In this document: positions 1 to 7,626 of the stretch, piece after piece | Layout: each line of letters starts with the position of its first letter | How positions within the stretch are numbered: the stretch's first letter is position 1 | Origin: Thermodesulfatator indicus DSM 15286 | GTDB taxonomy: Bacteria > Desulfobacterota > Thermodesulfobacteria > Thermodesulfobacteriales > Thermodesulfatatoraceae | Assembly: GCF_000217795.1 (NCBI RefSeq) | Contig: NC_015681.1 | Span: forward strand, 1,913,244-1,977,243 | DNA: 64,000 bases | Direction: 5' to 3' | The notes under the pieces: model-generated | What the model saw: the letters and a program-made list of their open reading frames with translations, nothing else | The model's database searches: none | Told to the model about the DNA's origin: nothing | Position numbers and translations under genes: made by a program

Positions 1-551
1 GGAATATTTTCTTTTTTGAGGAAATCTTCTATTTCTTCGCGAGAAACCATGAGAAGAGGCCTTATAAAAATGCCTCCCCTTTTAACCGGGATACCAGCAA
101 GCCCACGCCTACCAGCCCCTCTTATAAAGCGAAGAAGTACTTCTTCGGCTAAGTCGTCAGCCTGGTGGGCAAGGGCTACTCTATTTAACTCATATTCCTC
201 GGCAATTCTTTCAAAAAAGCGATACCTAAGTTCTCGCCCGGCTGCTTCAAGCGAGATCTTTTCCCTTTTGGCATAAAGCTTTACAGGAGCTGCTGCTAAA
301 ATAAATGGAAGTCCTAGTTTTTCTGCGTATGATTTGACAAATAGGGCTTCCTTTAAGGATTCTTTGCGCAAGCGGTGGTCATAATAGGCCACGAAAAGGT
401 CGAGTTCAAGTTCATCTTTTAAGGCCAAAAGTACGTGAAGTAAGGCCATAGAATCTGGCCCGCCTGAGACCGCTAAGAGTACTCGCTCCCCACCAGAGAG
501 AAGGCCAAATCTTTCTATATCTCGCCTGACCTTACGAATGAGTTTTGACAT
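1..551 (-). CDS. tilS: tRNA(Ile)-lysidine synthase TilS (N-terminal part, runs off the window)
   Basis: TilS attaches lysidine to C34 of the AUA-reading tRNA-Ile in the cytoplasm, using ATP and lysine. The ATG is at 551-549 and the frame stays open to the window edge, about 183 codons. The PP-loop ATPase signature SGGPDS lies at residues 29-34, followed by the family's YYDHRLR stretch and a later LAHQADD segment; the C-terminal tRNA-binding part is beyond the window. The start lies inside the end of the upstream unknown gene (20-base overlap), and there is no strong Shine-Dalgarno, so translation is probably coupled to that gene. Identity is confident from the motif and general similarity. 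Confidence 0.93.
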   Translation of the reverse strand, partial: MSKLIRKVRRDIERFGLLSGGERVLLAVSGGPDSMALLHVLLALKDELELDLFVAYYDHRLRKESLKEALFVKSYAEKLGLPFILAAAPVKLYAKREKISLEAAGRELRYRFFERIAEEYELNRVALAHQADDLAEEVLLRFIRGAGRRGLAGIPVKRGGIFIRPLLMVSREEIEDFLKKENI

Positions 552-1254
552 AATCAAGGATAGCTTGGGACTTTTCTCGATAGCGGCCAAAGGCCTCTTT
601 GGCCAGAGAGGTTAGCTCTTTTTGGACTTCTTTTAAAGGGGGAAGAAGGGGGATATCTGGTAATAGTTCTTCAGGAGGCGTAATTTTTTTGAACTCCATT
701 TTTTTTTCAAGTTTGGCGGTGGATTCGTCTAAAGATGTTTGTCCTAGATCAGCGTACTCCGAAGAGGAATCAAGGCTTTTTAGAAAATGCATTATTTCGC
801 TGAGATTATATTTTTCTTTGAAGATTTCGATCTCGTGGTTGATGACCTCGGCCTCAACTTTAAGATCCTCAAGAGTTTTGTGATATTCTTTTAAGGTTTC
901 ACATAGTTTTTCATAACAGTCTAAAAATAAATTTTTGTAACGCCCTTTGGAGGTAAAGCCTCTTAGGTGAAAACCAGAAAGAGATTCAAGAGAGGGTTCT
1001 TTTTCCTGAAAGTAGGCCTCTTTTAGACCGGTTATTTGAAGAAATCTGTTGATAAATTCTTTATCTTGATGGAGAAGAAGGTAAAGACGCCCAAAAGCTT
1101 CTTCAAGCTTAGGAATAAATTTCTTTTTGACTTCTTCTACTTTTCTAAAATAGTTTTCGGTGTCTTCTTCAATTACTCTTCTGGCGCTAAAATAGCGTTC
1201 GGCAAGGTCTCTTTTAACTTGATAGGCTAAGGCCTTGGCTACATCTTCTTCCAT
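532..1254 (-). CDS. Unknown coiled-coil protein, 240 aa, upstream of and overlapping tilS
   Basis: I do not recognise this family. The protein is highly charged, rich in Glu, Lys and Leu, with no signal peptide, membrane segment or cysteine cluster. Long helical stretches at about residues 1-70 and 105-155 look able to form coiled coils; a Pro-rich hinge (PPEELLPDIPLLPP-like, about residues 192-206) precedes a C-terminal helix. It starts 34 bases from the divergent cbiB start, so the two promoters must be very close or overlapping. Its 3' end overlaps tilS by 20 bases, implying cotranscription. A cytoplasmic structural or adaptor role is possible but unproven. Confidence 0.8.
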   Translation of the reverse strand: MEEDVAKALAYQVKRDLAERYFSARRVIEEDTENYFRKVEEVKKKFIPKLEEAFGRLYLLLHQDKEFINRFLQITGLKEAYFQEKEPSLESLSGFHLRGFTSKGRYKNLFLDCYEKLCETLKEYHKTLEDLKVEAEVINHEIEIFKEKYNLSEIMHFLKSLDSSSEYADLGQTSLDESTAKLEKKMEFKKITPPEELLPDIPLLPPLKEVQKELTSLAKEAFGRYREKSQAILDYVKTHS

Positions 1255-1288
1255 GCTAATATGGTGAGTCTTTTTGGAGCAGACGTCA

Positions 1289-2269
1289 ATGGTTAATTTA
1301 CCAACACCATTAATTATATTGCTAGCCTTTGTTCTCGATTTATTATTCGCAGACCCTCAGGTGCGCTGGCATCCTGTACGTGTGATAGGTCAAGTAGCCG
1401 AATTTTTTTGTCGTTTTTTCTATTCGCTGGGAAGACTTGGCGGCCTTCTCACTTTATTGTTTACCAGCATCGTTTTTGTAGGGGGGGTGTCTTTCACCGT
1501 TTGTCTTTTTCCACCTTTGGAAATCCTTTGGCTTTATTTTTTTATAGCCCCCACTTCCCTTCAAAAAGAGGTACTGAAAGTGGCTGAAGCCTTACAAGAG
1601 AACATCTCTTTGGCCAGAAAGAGGCTTTCTTTTTTAGTGGGGAGGGAAACTAAAAACCTTGATACATCTCAATGTGTGCGGGCTGCAGTAGAAACACTTG
1701 CAGAAAATTTCACCGATGCCCTGGTAGGCCCGCTTTTCTGGTATATGGTGGGCGGTATTTATGGGGTAGCCTTTTACAAAGTTTGTGAGACTCTTGATTC
1801 CATGTATGGTTACAAGACCAAAAAGTGGCTTAGATTCGGCTACTTCTCCGCTAAGTTTGACGATATTCTTAATTTTTTGCCAGCCCGATTGGCAGGCCTT
1901 TTTATTGTATTAGCTTCAGGTCTTACAGGGCAAAATTTATGGCGAGCTTTTAGGACCATGCTGGCTGATGCTCATAAACATGATTCCCCTAATTCGGGCT
2001 ACACTGAGGCCGCTATGGCCGGAGCACTGGGCATAGAATTGGGTGGCCCGGTGGTTTACCAGGGGCAATTTTTTGAAAAAGAGCGTTTTGGAAAACCTTT
2101 GCGTGAGAGGGAAGTTTCAGATATCTTTTTGGCCGGTAAAATCATAAGATTGGCTACTTTTTTAATAGTGGCCACTATAGTCTTTCTGGAGGTATTTTTA
2201 TGGAAATTAGGTTACCCAAACTTAATCGAGCTGATTATGAACGAGCTCAAAGGCGCCTTGATAACTTAA
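1289..2269 (+). CDS. cbiB: Adenosylcobinamide-phosphate synthase CbiB/CobD
   Basis: CbiB is an integral membrane enzyme that joins the aminopropanol (phosphate) arm to adenosylcobyric acid in cobalamin synthesis. The protein opens with the typical hydrophobic segment and the LLFADP...RWHPVRVIG signature, and has further family motifs such as ETLAENFTDALVGPLFW and DDILNFLPARL, and HKHDSPNSGYTEAAMAGALG near residue 240. I chose ATG 1289 over the in-frame TTG at 1274 because GGAG at 1276-1279 sits 9 bases before it; this gives 326 aa, normal for the family. The end overlaps cobT by 70 bases, and cobS follows, forming a three-gene late-cobalamin operon. Confidence 0.93.
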   Translation: MVNLPTPLIILLAFVLDLLFADPQVRWHPVRVIGQVAEFFCRFFYSLGRLGGLLTLLFTSIVFVGGVSFTVCLFPPLEILWLYFFIAPTSLQKEVLKVAEALQENISLARKRLSFLVGRETKNLDTSQCVRAAVETLAENFTDALVGPLFWYMVGGIYGVAFYKVCETLDSMYGYKTKKWLRFGYFSAKFDDILNFLPARLAGLFIVLASGLTGQNLWRAFRTMLADAHKHDSPNSGYTEAAMAGALGIELGGPVVYQGQFFEKERFGKPLREREVSDIFLAGKIIRLATFLIVATIVFLEVFLWKLGYPNLIELIMNELKGALIT

Positions 2270-3243
2270 CCAAGCCTCGAGGAAGCCTTGGATACCTGGA
2301 AGAACTTGCCAAACAATATGTTTACATTACAGGGGAGCTTTTCCCTTCTCTACCTTTGAAAAAGCATGTTTATGTTTTTGCTGGGGACCACGGTGTAGTG
2401 GAAGAAGGAGTTAGTGCCTATCCTCAGGAAGTTACCAAACAGATGATATATAATTTTTTGGCTGGTGGGGCAGGTATAAACGTTATTGCCCGGCAGGCTG
2501 GAGCTGAAGTCTTTGTGGTAGATGTTGGTGTCGCTGGTGAAGTCGAGGCCGAAGGTTTGATTAAACGCAAGGTTTGCCCTGGCACCAAGAATTTTCTGAA
2601 AGAGCCGGCTATGACTCGCAAAGAAGCTGAAACCGCCTTGCAGGTAGGTTTTGATCTGGCCACTCAGGCAGCCGAAGAGGGAGTTAAACTTCTTATCCCC
2701 GGAGAGATGGGAATTGGAAATACCACGCCTTCGGCGGCGGTAATATGCGCTATTCTTGATGAAAAGCCAGAAGACATCGTGGGCCGTGGCACGGGCATTG
2801 ATGATCAGGCCTTACAACACAAGCGCGAAGTGGTGGCTAAGGCCCTTTCCCGTTATCAATTCAAAGATCCTATAGACGTCCTAGCCAAGGTAGGAGGAGC
2901 TGAAATTGGAGCCATAGCCGGACTTTTTCTGGGCGGGGCCTCAAGAAGGGTACCAGTTATCATAGACGGCTTTATATCTCTTGCCGGCTATACTATTGCT
3001 CAGGCCCTGGCCCCAGAGATAAAGGATTTTGTCTTCCTAGGCCATTGTTCTGAGGAAAAGGGAGCAGCAAAAGTTGTTAAAAAGCTGGGTTTAAGGCCCA
3101 TTGTTGACCTCAGTCTCAGGCTAGGGGAGGGCACGGGGGCCTGCCTGGCGAGCATTATTGTTGAAACAGCCCTTAGAATACTTACAGAAATGGCCACTTT
3201 TGATGATGCAGGCGTCACCAAAGGGAATGAGTTTGAAGAATAA
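2200..3243 (+). CDS. cobT: Nicotinate-nucleotide--dimethylbenzimidazole phosphoribosyltransferase CobT
   Basis: CobT activates the cobalamin lower-ligand base by transferring phosphoribose from nicotinate mononucleotide. At 347 aa it has the usual family length. Visible motifs include GDHGVVEEGVSAYPQEVT near residues 62-79, GGAGINVIARQAGA, PGEMGIGNTTPSAA, the SLAGYTIAQAL region, and RLGEGTGA, which holds the catalytic Glu near the C-terminus. ATG 2200 is preceded by GGAGG at 2188-2192. It overlaps the end of cbiB by 70 bases in another frame, and its stop shares a base with the cobS start (TAATG), so the three genes are tightly coupled. Confidence 0.95.
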   Translation: MEIRLPKLNRADYERAQRRLDNLTKPRGSLGYLEELAKQYVYITGELFPSLPLKKHVYVFAGDHGVVEEGVSAYPQEVTKQMIYNFLAGGAGINVIARQAGAEVFVVDVGVAGEVEAEGLIKRKVCPGTKNFLKEPAMTRKEAETALQVGFDLATQAAEEGVKLLIPGEMGIGNTTPSAAVICAILDEKPEDIVGRGTGIDDQALQHKREVVAKALSRYQFKDPIDVLAKVGGAEIGAIAGLFLGGASRRVPVIIDGFISLAGYTIAQALAPEIKDFVFLGHCSEEKGAAKVVKKLGLRPIVDLSLRLGEGTGACLASIIVETALRILTEMATFDDAGVTKGNEFEE

Positions 3244-3974
3244 TGCTTAAAAAAGAATGGCAGGCTTTTCTTTCAGCGGTATCCTTTTTTACCAGGATAC
3301 CGCTTACTCCTAAAGAGTTTTCTCTGGAACTCGGCGTTTTTTATTTGCCCTTGATTGGCCTTTTTCTAGGAGGCCTTTTTTTTCTCTTGGCCTTATTGCT
3401 TATATCTTATCTTCCTTCGGTTTATCTGGCGCTTCTTCTTATGGCTATAAAGTATTACCTAGCAGATTTTTTTCACTTTGACGGCCTTCTTGACTGGGCA
3501 GACGCCATGGCCGCAGGAGGTGATATCTCCCGTAGGCTTGAGGTCTTAAAAAAGCCAGAAATTGGAGTTGGAGCCTTTTTGTTTGGTTTTTTCTTCCTGC
3601 TTGGAGAATTTTTACTAACTAAAGATTTACTGGAAAAAGGACTTTTGTTAGTCATTTTGTGGATGCCTGTTGCCGGAAGGCTTGCCTCTTCTCTTATAGC
3701 CCTTTTCCTTGAACCTGCCAAAAAAGAAGGGCTGGGCTTTCTTTTTCTATCTGGCTCAAGAAAGCGATTGTGGCTGAGCCATATTTTTGGGCTTCCGCTC
3801 TTTTGCCTTTACCCTTTGCCAACTCTGGCTGTGTTACTTCTTGTTCTCTGTCTGCGTTTCTCTTTTCGTAAAAACTTTGGCGGCTTAAGTGGAGATCTTC
3901 TCGGTGCCACCTTGATGCTAGCTGAATGGATTTTTGTAGCTGTATCTCTTATTTCTACCAAGATTCCCGCTTAA
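3243..3974 (+). CDS. cobS: Adenosylcobinamide-GDP ribazoletransferase CobS
   Basis: CobS is a multi-spanning membrane enzyme that joins adenosylcobinamide-GDP to alpha-ribazole in the final assembly of cobalamin. The 243-aa protein carries the family signature near residues 78-110 (FHFDGLLDWADAMAAG, then RRLEVLKKPEIGVGA), an N-terminal FFTRIP motif, and at least five hydrophobic segments. The start overlaps the cobT stop by one base, so it is the last gene of cbiB-cobT-cobS. No CobU/CobY nucleotidyltransferase or CobC phosphatase lies beside it. About 84 bases separate it from the next gene. Confidence 0.93.
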   Translation: MLKKEWQAFLSAVSFFTRIPLTPKEFSLELGVFYLPLIGLFLGGLFFLLALLLISYLPSVYLALLLMAIKYYLADFFHFDGLLDWADAMAAGGDISRRLEVLKKPEIGVGAFLFGFFFLLGEFLLTKDLLEKGLLLVILWMPVAGRLASSLIALFLEPAKKEGLGFLFLSGSRKRLWLSHIFGLPLFCLYPLPTLAVLLLVLCLRFSFRKNFGGLSGDLLGATLMLAEWIFVAVSLISTKIPA

Positions 3975-4058
3975 TTGGGAATTAAGGCGTTGGCTTTGTT
4001 TGGTAGAAGGTTTAGAATTTAACAAAAGATCTTAGTTTAACCATGGGAGTGACTTTCT

Positions 4059-4619
4059 ATGAATAAGCCGTTCATGCTGCTGGTACCTTTTGGAAAGGTT
4101 TCAGGCCCCTGGCTTGAAGAGCTTATTAAAGAACTTGCGGAGACTTTTCACTCCCAGGTAGAGCTAACAAGACCTCTTTCTTATCCTCCATCAGCTTTCT
4201 GTTTTAAGAGGCGTCGTTTTTTTGCTCACCTTCTTATTGATTTTTTGCGGGAAAAGGCAGGGCCGGTAGATTTTGTAATAGGCTTAACTGATGCGGAACT
4301 TTATAGCGTAAACTACAATTCTGTTATCTCAGAAAGCCATTTTCAGGCCAGAGCAGCGGTGGTTTCTGTTAACAAATTGCGAGATTTTCTTTTTGGTGAA
4401 CGCCCAGAAGAGCTTTTTTTAGAGCGAGTTTTTAAAGAAATTTTAAGGTCTTTTGGGCATATGCTCGGGCTTGGGCCCTGTTTTAATCCTCGCTGTGTAA
4501 TGTATCCTTCTTTAAGCCTGGTAGAGACTGATCTTAAAAGTAGTTCTTTTTGTCCTGATTGTTCTTTGAAGTTGCGTCTCCGCTTTGGAGATATTCCAAT
4601 TTTGAGGAAAGCAGCTTGA
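4059..4619 (+). CDS. Archaemetzincin-family protein with a degenerate catalytic site
   Basis: Archaemetzincins are small metalloproteases with a catalytic zinc motif HExxHxxGxxH followed by a four-cysteine structural zinc site. This 186-aa protein keeps the fold signature (VIGLTDAELY near residue 73, AVVSVNKLR near 100, HMLGLGPC and NPRCVM near 134-148). At the catalytic site, however, the HE pair is Arg130-Ser131 and the third His ligand is Pro140; only His134 remains. The structural cysteines Cys141, Cys146, Cys165 and Cys168 are intact. It is therefore probably a pseudoenzyme that kept its fold. The start has a good GGGAGTGA site upstream. Its stop overlaps the murI TTG start (TTGA), suggesting coexpression. 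Family assignment is firm; loss of peptidase activity is inferred. Confidence 0.8.
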   Translation: MNKPFMLLVPFGKVSGPWLEELIKELAETFHSQVELTRPLSYPPSAFCFKRRRFFAHLLIDFLREKAGPVDFVIGLTDAELYSVNYNSVISESHFQARAAVVSVNKLRDFLFGERPEELFLERVFKEILRSFGHMLGLGPCFNPRCVMYPSLSLVETDLKSSSFCPDCSLKLRLRFGDIPILRKAA

Positions 4620-5446
4620 TAGGCGTTTTTGATTCAGGCATTGGTGGATTGACCATTGTCAGGGAAATTTTGCGCAAGCTCCCTGGTTACCGAATAATTT
4701 ATTTTGGTGATACTGCTCGCACTCCTTATGGTACTAAAAGCCCTGAAACTATTATCTCTTACGCTATTCAGGATGCCGAGTTCCTTTTGGAATATGGAGC
4801 CAAGATTATCGTGGTGGCTTGTCACTCAGCCTCAAGTGTAGCCACCGAGGCGTTGCGCGAGCGTTTTCCCGATGTACCTATTTTTGAAGTGGTATCTCCT
4901 TCGGTAAAAAAGGCCCTGGCCGTTACCACCAAAAAGATTATCGGGGTAATAGGCACAAGAGCTACTATTTCGAGCGGCATATACCAGCGGAAAATTGCAG
5001 CCATTGATCCTGAGGTAAAAGTTTACGGAAATGCGTGTCCTCTTTTAGTGCCCTTAGTGGAAGAGGGATGGCTTAAAAAGCCTGAGACTAGACGCATTGT
5101 CAAAAAATGTCTTATCCCCCTTAAAATACGAGGCATTGATACCTTGGTTTTGGGTTGCACTCACTATCCGTTGCTCAAACCAGTTATTCAAGCCAAGGCT
5201 GGCCGTAGGGTAAGGCTGGTTGATCCTGCCGAAGAGGTTGCTATCGAGGTAGCTGAATTTCTAAAGGCTAATCCTCGTTTTGAGGAAAAACTTTCTCGTG
5301 GAGATGAGCCTCTCATCTATGTTTCTGATTTAACCGAGGCCTTTGAAAGAGTGGCGAGACTTTTTATGGGGCGAAGAATTACCCTTCTCAAGGCTGACTG
5401 TGAAATGTCCCATATAATAAAACCGCATATAACCAAAACAGGTTAA
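4616..5446 (+). CDS. murI: Glutamate racemase MurI
   Basis: MurI makes D-glutamate for peptidoglycan by a two-cysteine racemisation. The motifs are FDSGIGGLT at residues 5-13, FGDTARTPYG at 30-39, VVACHSAS with catalytic Cys69, and GCTHYPLL with the second catalytic Cys near residue 180. I chose TTG 4616: GAGGA at 4604-4608 is correctly spaced, and the conserved N-terminus begins exactly here, giving 276 aa. The start overlaps the stop of the preceding archaemetzincin-like gene. Residue 70 is His where many MurI proteins have Asn (CNTAS). Confidence 0.93.
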   Translation: MIGVFDSGIGGLTIVREILRKLPGYRIIYFGDTARTPYGTKSPETIISYAIQDAEFLLEYGAKIIVVACHSASSVATEALRERFPDVPIFEVVSPSVKKALAVTTKKIIGVIGTRATISSGIYQRKIAAIDPEVKVYGNACPLLVPLVEEGWLKKPETRRIVKKCLIPLKIRGIDTLVLGCTHYPLLKPVIQAKAGRRVRLVDPAEEVAIEVAEFLKANPRFEEKLSRGDEPLIYVSDLTEAFERVARLFMGRRITLLKADCEMSHIIKPHITKTG

Positions 5447-5533
5447 TATTTTTGATGACTTGGGCCGGAATGTTTACTAGAATAATTTGGAGAAATAACG
5501 TTAGGTTTTTTAATTTTTTGTATGGAGGGGAAT

Positions 5534-6010
5534 ATGGGATTGCAATCAATAATTACCAAATATATTCCACAAGGAGTCTTTGTTGTAACCGTTAGAGAGG
5601 GAAAAATAATAAACGGTATGACTGCGGCTTGGGTGGGCCAGGTGTCTTTTAGGCCCAAACTTTTATCTGTATCTATAGCCCCTCAACGTTACACCTATGA
5701 CCTTATCAAAAGCTCTGGTATTTTTTGTATAAATGTCCTTGGGGAAGGGCAACTTGAGCTTGCTAAACACTTTGGCTTTAAGAGTGGGCGTGAAGTAAAC
5801 AAGTTCGAAGGAATTGATTACATGTCAGCGCTTAATGGTTCTCCGGTTTTAAAAGACGCCATAGCCTATTTTGAATGTAAGGTGTTTTCTACCTGTGATG
5901 CCGGGGATCATGTCCTTTTTATTGGGGAAGTTATAGACCATGCTGTTTTGAAAGAAGGGGTAGAGCCTCTCATATTTCGTTGGGATGACTTTTTCGGAGG
6001 TAGAGGGTAA
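5534..6010 (+). CDS. Flavin reductase-like (FMN-binding split-barrel) protein
   Basis: This 158-aa protein resembles the flavin-reductase domain family: small FMN-binding split-barrel proteins that reduce flavin or serve as electron carriers. Family-like stretches include the N-terminal IPQGVFVVTVREG, NGMTAAWVGQVSFRPKLLSVSI, the SGIFCINVLGEGQ region and a C-terminal GDHVLFIGEVID. ATG 5534 is chosen over ATG 5522 because GGAGGGG at 5524-5530 lies just before it. The stop overlaps the start of the next gene (TAATG), so the two are coupled. The substrate and partner cannot be read from the sequence; in anaerobes relatives act in oxygen or redox defence. Confidence 0.82.
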   Translation: MGLQSIITKYIPQGVFVVTVREGKIINGMTAAWVGQVSFRPKLLSVSIAPQRYTYDLIKSSGIFCINVLGEGQLELAKHFGFKSGREVNKFEGIDYMSALNGSPVLKDAIAYFECKVFSTCDAGDHVLFIGEVIDHAVLKEGVEPLIFRWDDFFGGRG

Positions 6011-6672
6011 TGGCCAAAGAGAAGAGAAAAGAAGACAAGCCAACTGAAGAACTTCTTGTTCTTCATGAAAAATGGGTTCACTTTGCGCAACGCCATATCC
6101 GTGAAATAGTCGTAGCTGCTATAGCGATAGTTTTAGTGGTGGCTGTCTGGTCGGGCTTCTCTTATTATCAAAAGCAAAAAGCCGAAAAGGCAGCTGTTCT
6201 TTTGACGCAGGCCATAATGACCCAGGACCAAAACCAAAGGGAAAGCCTTTATCAACAAATTATTAAAAAATACGGAGGTACTCCTGCTGCCCTAGAAGCT
6301 CGTATGGCTTTATTTGAAGAGTATTACTCTCAAAAAAAATTCGATAAAGCCTTTTCTGAACTCAAACAAATTGAAAGTAAAGCCAGAGGGGACTTAAAGT
6401 ACTTTTCTTTTTTAGGGCTCGGTTACGTAAACGAAGAACAGAAAAAGTTTCCTGAAGCTGAAGCCGATTATATGAAAGCAGCTAAAGCTCGTATAGGGCT
6501 TGAAAAAGTAGCTTACTGGGATTTAGCGCGGGTGGCCGAGTTACAGAATAAAACAAAAGAAGCCATAAATTACTATGAAGAGCTAATGGCTTTACAACCA
6601 GTAGGCGAAAAACTTACTTTTATTCAAGTAAAATTGGCGCGCTTGGAGAATAAGCAAGGCCAAAAGCCTTAA
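6010..6672 (+). CDS. YfgM-like membrane-anchored TPR protein
   Basis: A charged cytoplasmic N-terminus of about 30 residues is followed by one transmembrane helix (about residues 32-52) and a helical repeat domain with TPR-like pairs up to residue 220. This is the architecture of YfgM/TPR_21 proteins, which in Escherichia coli associate with the SecYEG translocon and periplasmic chaperones. The ATG shares a base with the preceding stop. Typical partner genes (bamB, der) are not adjacent, so the specific role here is inferred from architecture only. A long AT-rich spacer follows before the DUF2202 gene. Confidence 0.7.
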   Translation: MAKEKRKEDKPTEELLVLHEKWVHFAQRHIREIVVAAIAIVLVVAVWSGFSYYQKQKAEKAAVLLTQAIMTQDQNQRESLYQQIIKKYGGTPAALEARMALFEEYYSQKKFDKAFSELKQIESKARGDLKYFSFLGLGYVNEEQKKFPEAEADYMKAAKARIGLEKVAYWDLARVAELQNKTKEAINYYEELMALQPVGEKLTFIQVKLARLENKQGQKP

Positions 6673-6799
6673 TTTTATTACGGGGAATTTATAACCCTCA
6701 TTTTTATCTTTTTTTAAAGCGGAGAAATATCTTTGTAAAATATTGATTTGCCCCTACGGCGCTCGAAAAAATTTATAAAAATGTTCAAATAAATTGTTC

Positions 6800-6828
6800 C
6801 CAAATTCCAAAAATTTGGATAGTATAAT
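6800..6828 (+). promoter_or_regulatory. Inverted repeat upstream of a TATAAT box, candidate operator/promoter of the DUF2202 gene
   Basis: A perfect 7-bp inverted repeat (CCAAATT, 5-base spacer, AATTTGG) occupies 6800-6818, directly upstream of TATAAT at 6823-6828. A bound regulator there would cover the -35/spacer region of the promoter. No good -35 hexamer is visible at standard spacing. The gene start is 33 bases beyond the -10 box. Confidence 0.45.
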
Positions 6829-6860
6829 AAAATAAAATTTAATTAAAAGGAGTTTTAAAA

Positions 6861-7550
6861 ATGAAAAGATTATTGATTGCGTTTCTGGTGTTTTTTGTAG
6901 CAGGCAGTGTTTGGGCTTTTCCTCCTGGAGCTTTTAAAGAAAATAATTTTCCCATACAATGTATAACCTTAGTCAAAAAGTTACCTAAACAACCTCTTAG
7001 TCCTGCTGAAAAAGAAGGCCTTTTTAAAATGATAGAAGAAGAAAAATTAGCCCATGATGTTTATTACGCCTTGTTCCAGCGCTGGCAGCTTCGGGTTTTT
7101 AATAATATCGCCCGAAGTGAACAACGCCATATAGATATGGTAAAAACTTTGATAGAAAAGTACGGTTTAAAAAATCCTGTTGAAGGTTTAGATGTTGGTC
7201 AGTTTAAATCCAAGGAAATGCAAAAACTTTATATGGAACTTGTTCGTAGAGGGATGTCATCTTTGGGAGAGGCAGTTAAGGTTGGCGCTTTAATTGAAGA
7301 AATGGATATTTACGATCTCCAGCAAGAACTAAAAAAGGCCGACAACGAAGATATTCGTATAGTTTATCAAAACCTGATGAAAGGCTCTCGCAATCATCTA
7401 CGTACTTTTGGAAGCTGGCTTGAAAAAATGGGCGTTCCCTACACACCCCAATATCTCTCCAAGGAAGAATTTGCTAAAATCGTCTCTTCACCTAAAGAAA
7501 TAGGCCCAGTAGATGCCCAGGGCAAACCTATGAAAATCAATACGAAATAA
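6861..7550 (+). CDS. Secreted DUF2202 ferritin-like protein
   Basis: The protein begins with a signal peptide (about residues 1-19, ending VWA). The rest is a four-helix ferritin-like domain of the DUF2202 family. Putative di-metal ligands are regularly placed: EEEKLAHD at 59-66, SEQRH at 86-90, EEMDIYD at 146-152 and GSRNHLRTF at 175-183. Length (229 aa) fits a single-domain member. It stands alone, with its own promoter region containing an inverted repeat and a 28-base palindrome after the stop. The role of the family is not established; metal or redox stress handling in the periplasm is a reasonable inference. Confidence 0.85.
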   Translation: MKRLLIAFLVFFVAGSVWAFPPGAFKENNFPIQCITLVKKLPKQPLSPAEKEGLFKMIEEEKLAHDVYYALFQRWQLRVFNNIARSEQRHIDMVKTLIEKYGLKNPVEGLDVGQFKSKEMQKLYMELVRRGMSSLGEAVKVGALIEEMDIYDLQQELKKADNEDIRIVYQNLMKGSRNHLRTFGSWLEKMGVPYTPQYLSKEEFAKIVSSPKEIGPVDAQGKPMKINTK

Positions 7551-7557
7551 ATCTTTT

Positions 7558-7585
7558 ATCTGGGGGTGACTAGTCACCCCCAGAT
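7558..7585. terminator. Perfect 28-base palindrome after the DUF2202 gene, possible terminator
   Basis: The 14 bases at 7558-7571 (ATCTGGGGGTGACT) are followed immediately by their exact reverse complement, giving a perfect uninterrupted palindrome. As RNA it would form a very stable hairpin just after the stop codon at 7550. A clear T-run is missing on both strands, so it could also be a protein-binding site or an mRNA-stabilising hairpin. Confidence 0.5.
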
Positions 7586-7626
7586 AAATTGCAAGAGATC
7601 AAAGCCTCTAGTATCACTCTCTTTAT

